Shown here one piece after another: positions 63,731 through 64,000 of a stretch of DNA of 64,000 bases (position 1 is its first letter; each line of letters opens with the position of its first letter). The notes under the pieces are model-generated. The model ran no database searches and was not told where the DNA came from. It was given only the letters and a program-made list of their open reading frames with translations. The position numbers were made by a program, and so were the translations under genes. Source of the stretch: Bactericera cockerelli (lineage: Eukaryota > Arthropoda > Insecta > Hemiptera > Triozidae); the NCBI GenBank assembly GCA_024516035.1, contig CM044958.1, forward strand, positions 43,992,303 through 44,056,302, read 5' to 3'.

Positions 63731-64000
63731 GCCAGCCTCCGTGGCGTAATGGTTGTGACTACTGCCCGTAGTTCGATTCCGAGATCCCGAGTTCGATCCC
63801 CGGTTGGAGCAGACTTTTCGAAGAATTTTTTCCCTCCAAACACGTTACCTTCAAACACGAGAGGCTGGCATTTCCGGCCCTACCCAGGCTGGGTGAGGTT
63901 AATGTGGGTAGCTGGTACGATTCCCAGCGAATGGAGGGTAACACCCCCGTACAGATCAGGACGTTAAAACCAAATAGAATCGTTGGTGTTAGGAAGGGCA
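63731..64000 (+). mobile_element. SINE-G copy, head to core, cut by the window edge
   Basis: Head GCCAGCCTCCGTGGCGTAAT, GGTTGTGACTACTGCCCGTA, box B GAGTTCGATCCCCGGTTGGA. Spacer with GAGAGGCTGGCATTTCCGGC, core CCTACCCAGGCTGGGTGAGG, GGTAGCTGGTACGATTCCCA, GCGAATGGAGGGTAACACCC, CAGGACGTTAAAACCAAATA. The head resembles a tRNA-Gly-type arrangement (CTGCCCG in the anticodon area). The tail lies outside the window. Confidence 0.9.

Overview
This is a eukaryotic, intron-era, repeat-dominated window, almost certainly from an arthropod and probably an insect. The evidence is a BEL/Pao LTR retrotransposon with an Arg-type primer site, a mariner with TA duplications, pogo-, hAT- and Tc1/mariner-like MITEs, many tRNA-headed SINEs and a 5S-rRNA-headed SINE. 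The sequence is AT-rich, with very long CT/GA microsatellites. I cannot name the species. There are no operons, ribosome binding sites, CRISPR arrays, phage genes or bacterial genes.

Only one reading frame looks like a host protein gene. It is a single-exon 682-residue frame at 31548-33596 (+) with no recognisable domain. A GC-rich, CpG-containing stretch near 27.88-28.06 kb followed by a good splice-donor sequence at 28.93 kb could be a promoter and non-coding first exon, possibly of that gene.

Layout. 0-6 kb: a hAT-like MITE, an Asp-tRNA-like SINE and a decayed purine-rich repeat that reads as coiled coil on the minus strand. 7-10 kb: SINEs, a pogo-like MITE and a ~121-bp minisatellite. 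10-24 kb: long CT-rich tracts, poly-C, SINEs nested in one another and a 43-bp hairpin minisatellite. 24-31 kb: a 97-bp tandem repeat, more SINEs and the candidate promoter. 31.5-33.6 kb: the protein gene. 34-43 kb: GA/CT tracts, a MITE split by a SINE, a SINE split by another SINE, and several minisatellites. 43.6-48.8 kb: a dead BEL/Pao element whose 5' LTR carries both a mariner and a SINE. 49-64 kb: further minisatellites, an element with ~40-bp inverted repeats, a near-perfect 35-bp-arm palindrome and SINEs, one running off the right edge.

The most informative signal is the SINE community. I distinguish at least seven families (labelled A-H here, D being a headless LINE-like tail). Their nested insertions give a relative order of activity. 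The tRNA-headed family G and the 5S-headed family H share the same central core, so one SINE body has been carried by two different pol III promoters. The labels A-H are mine, not database names.
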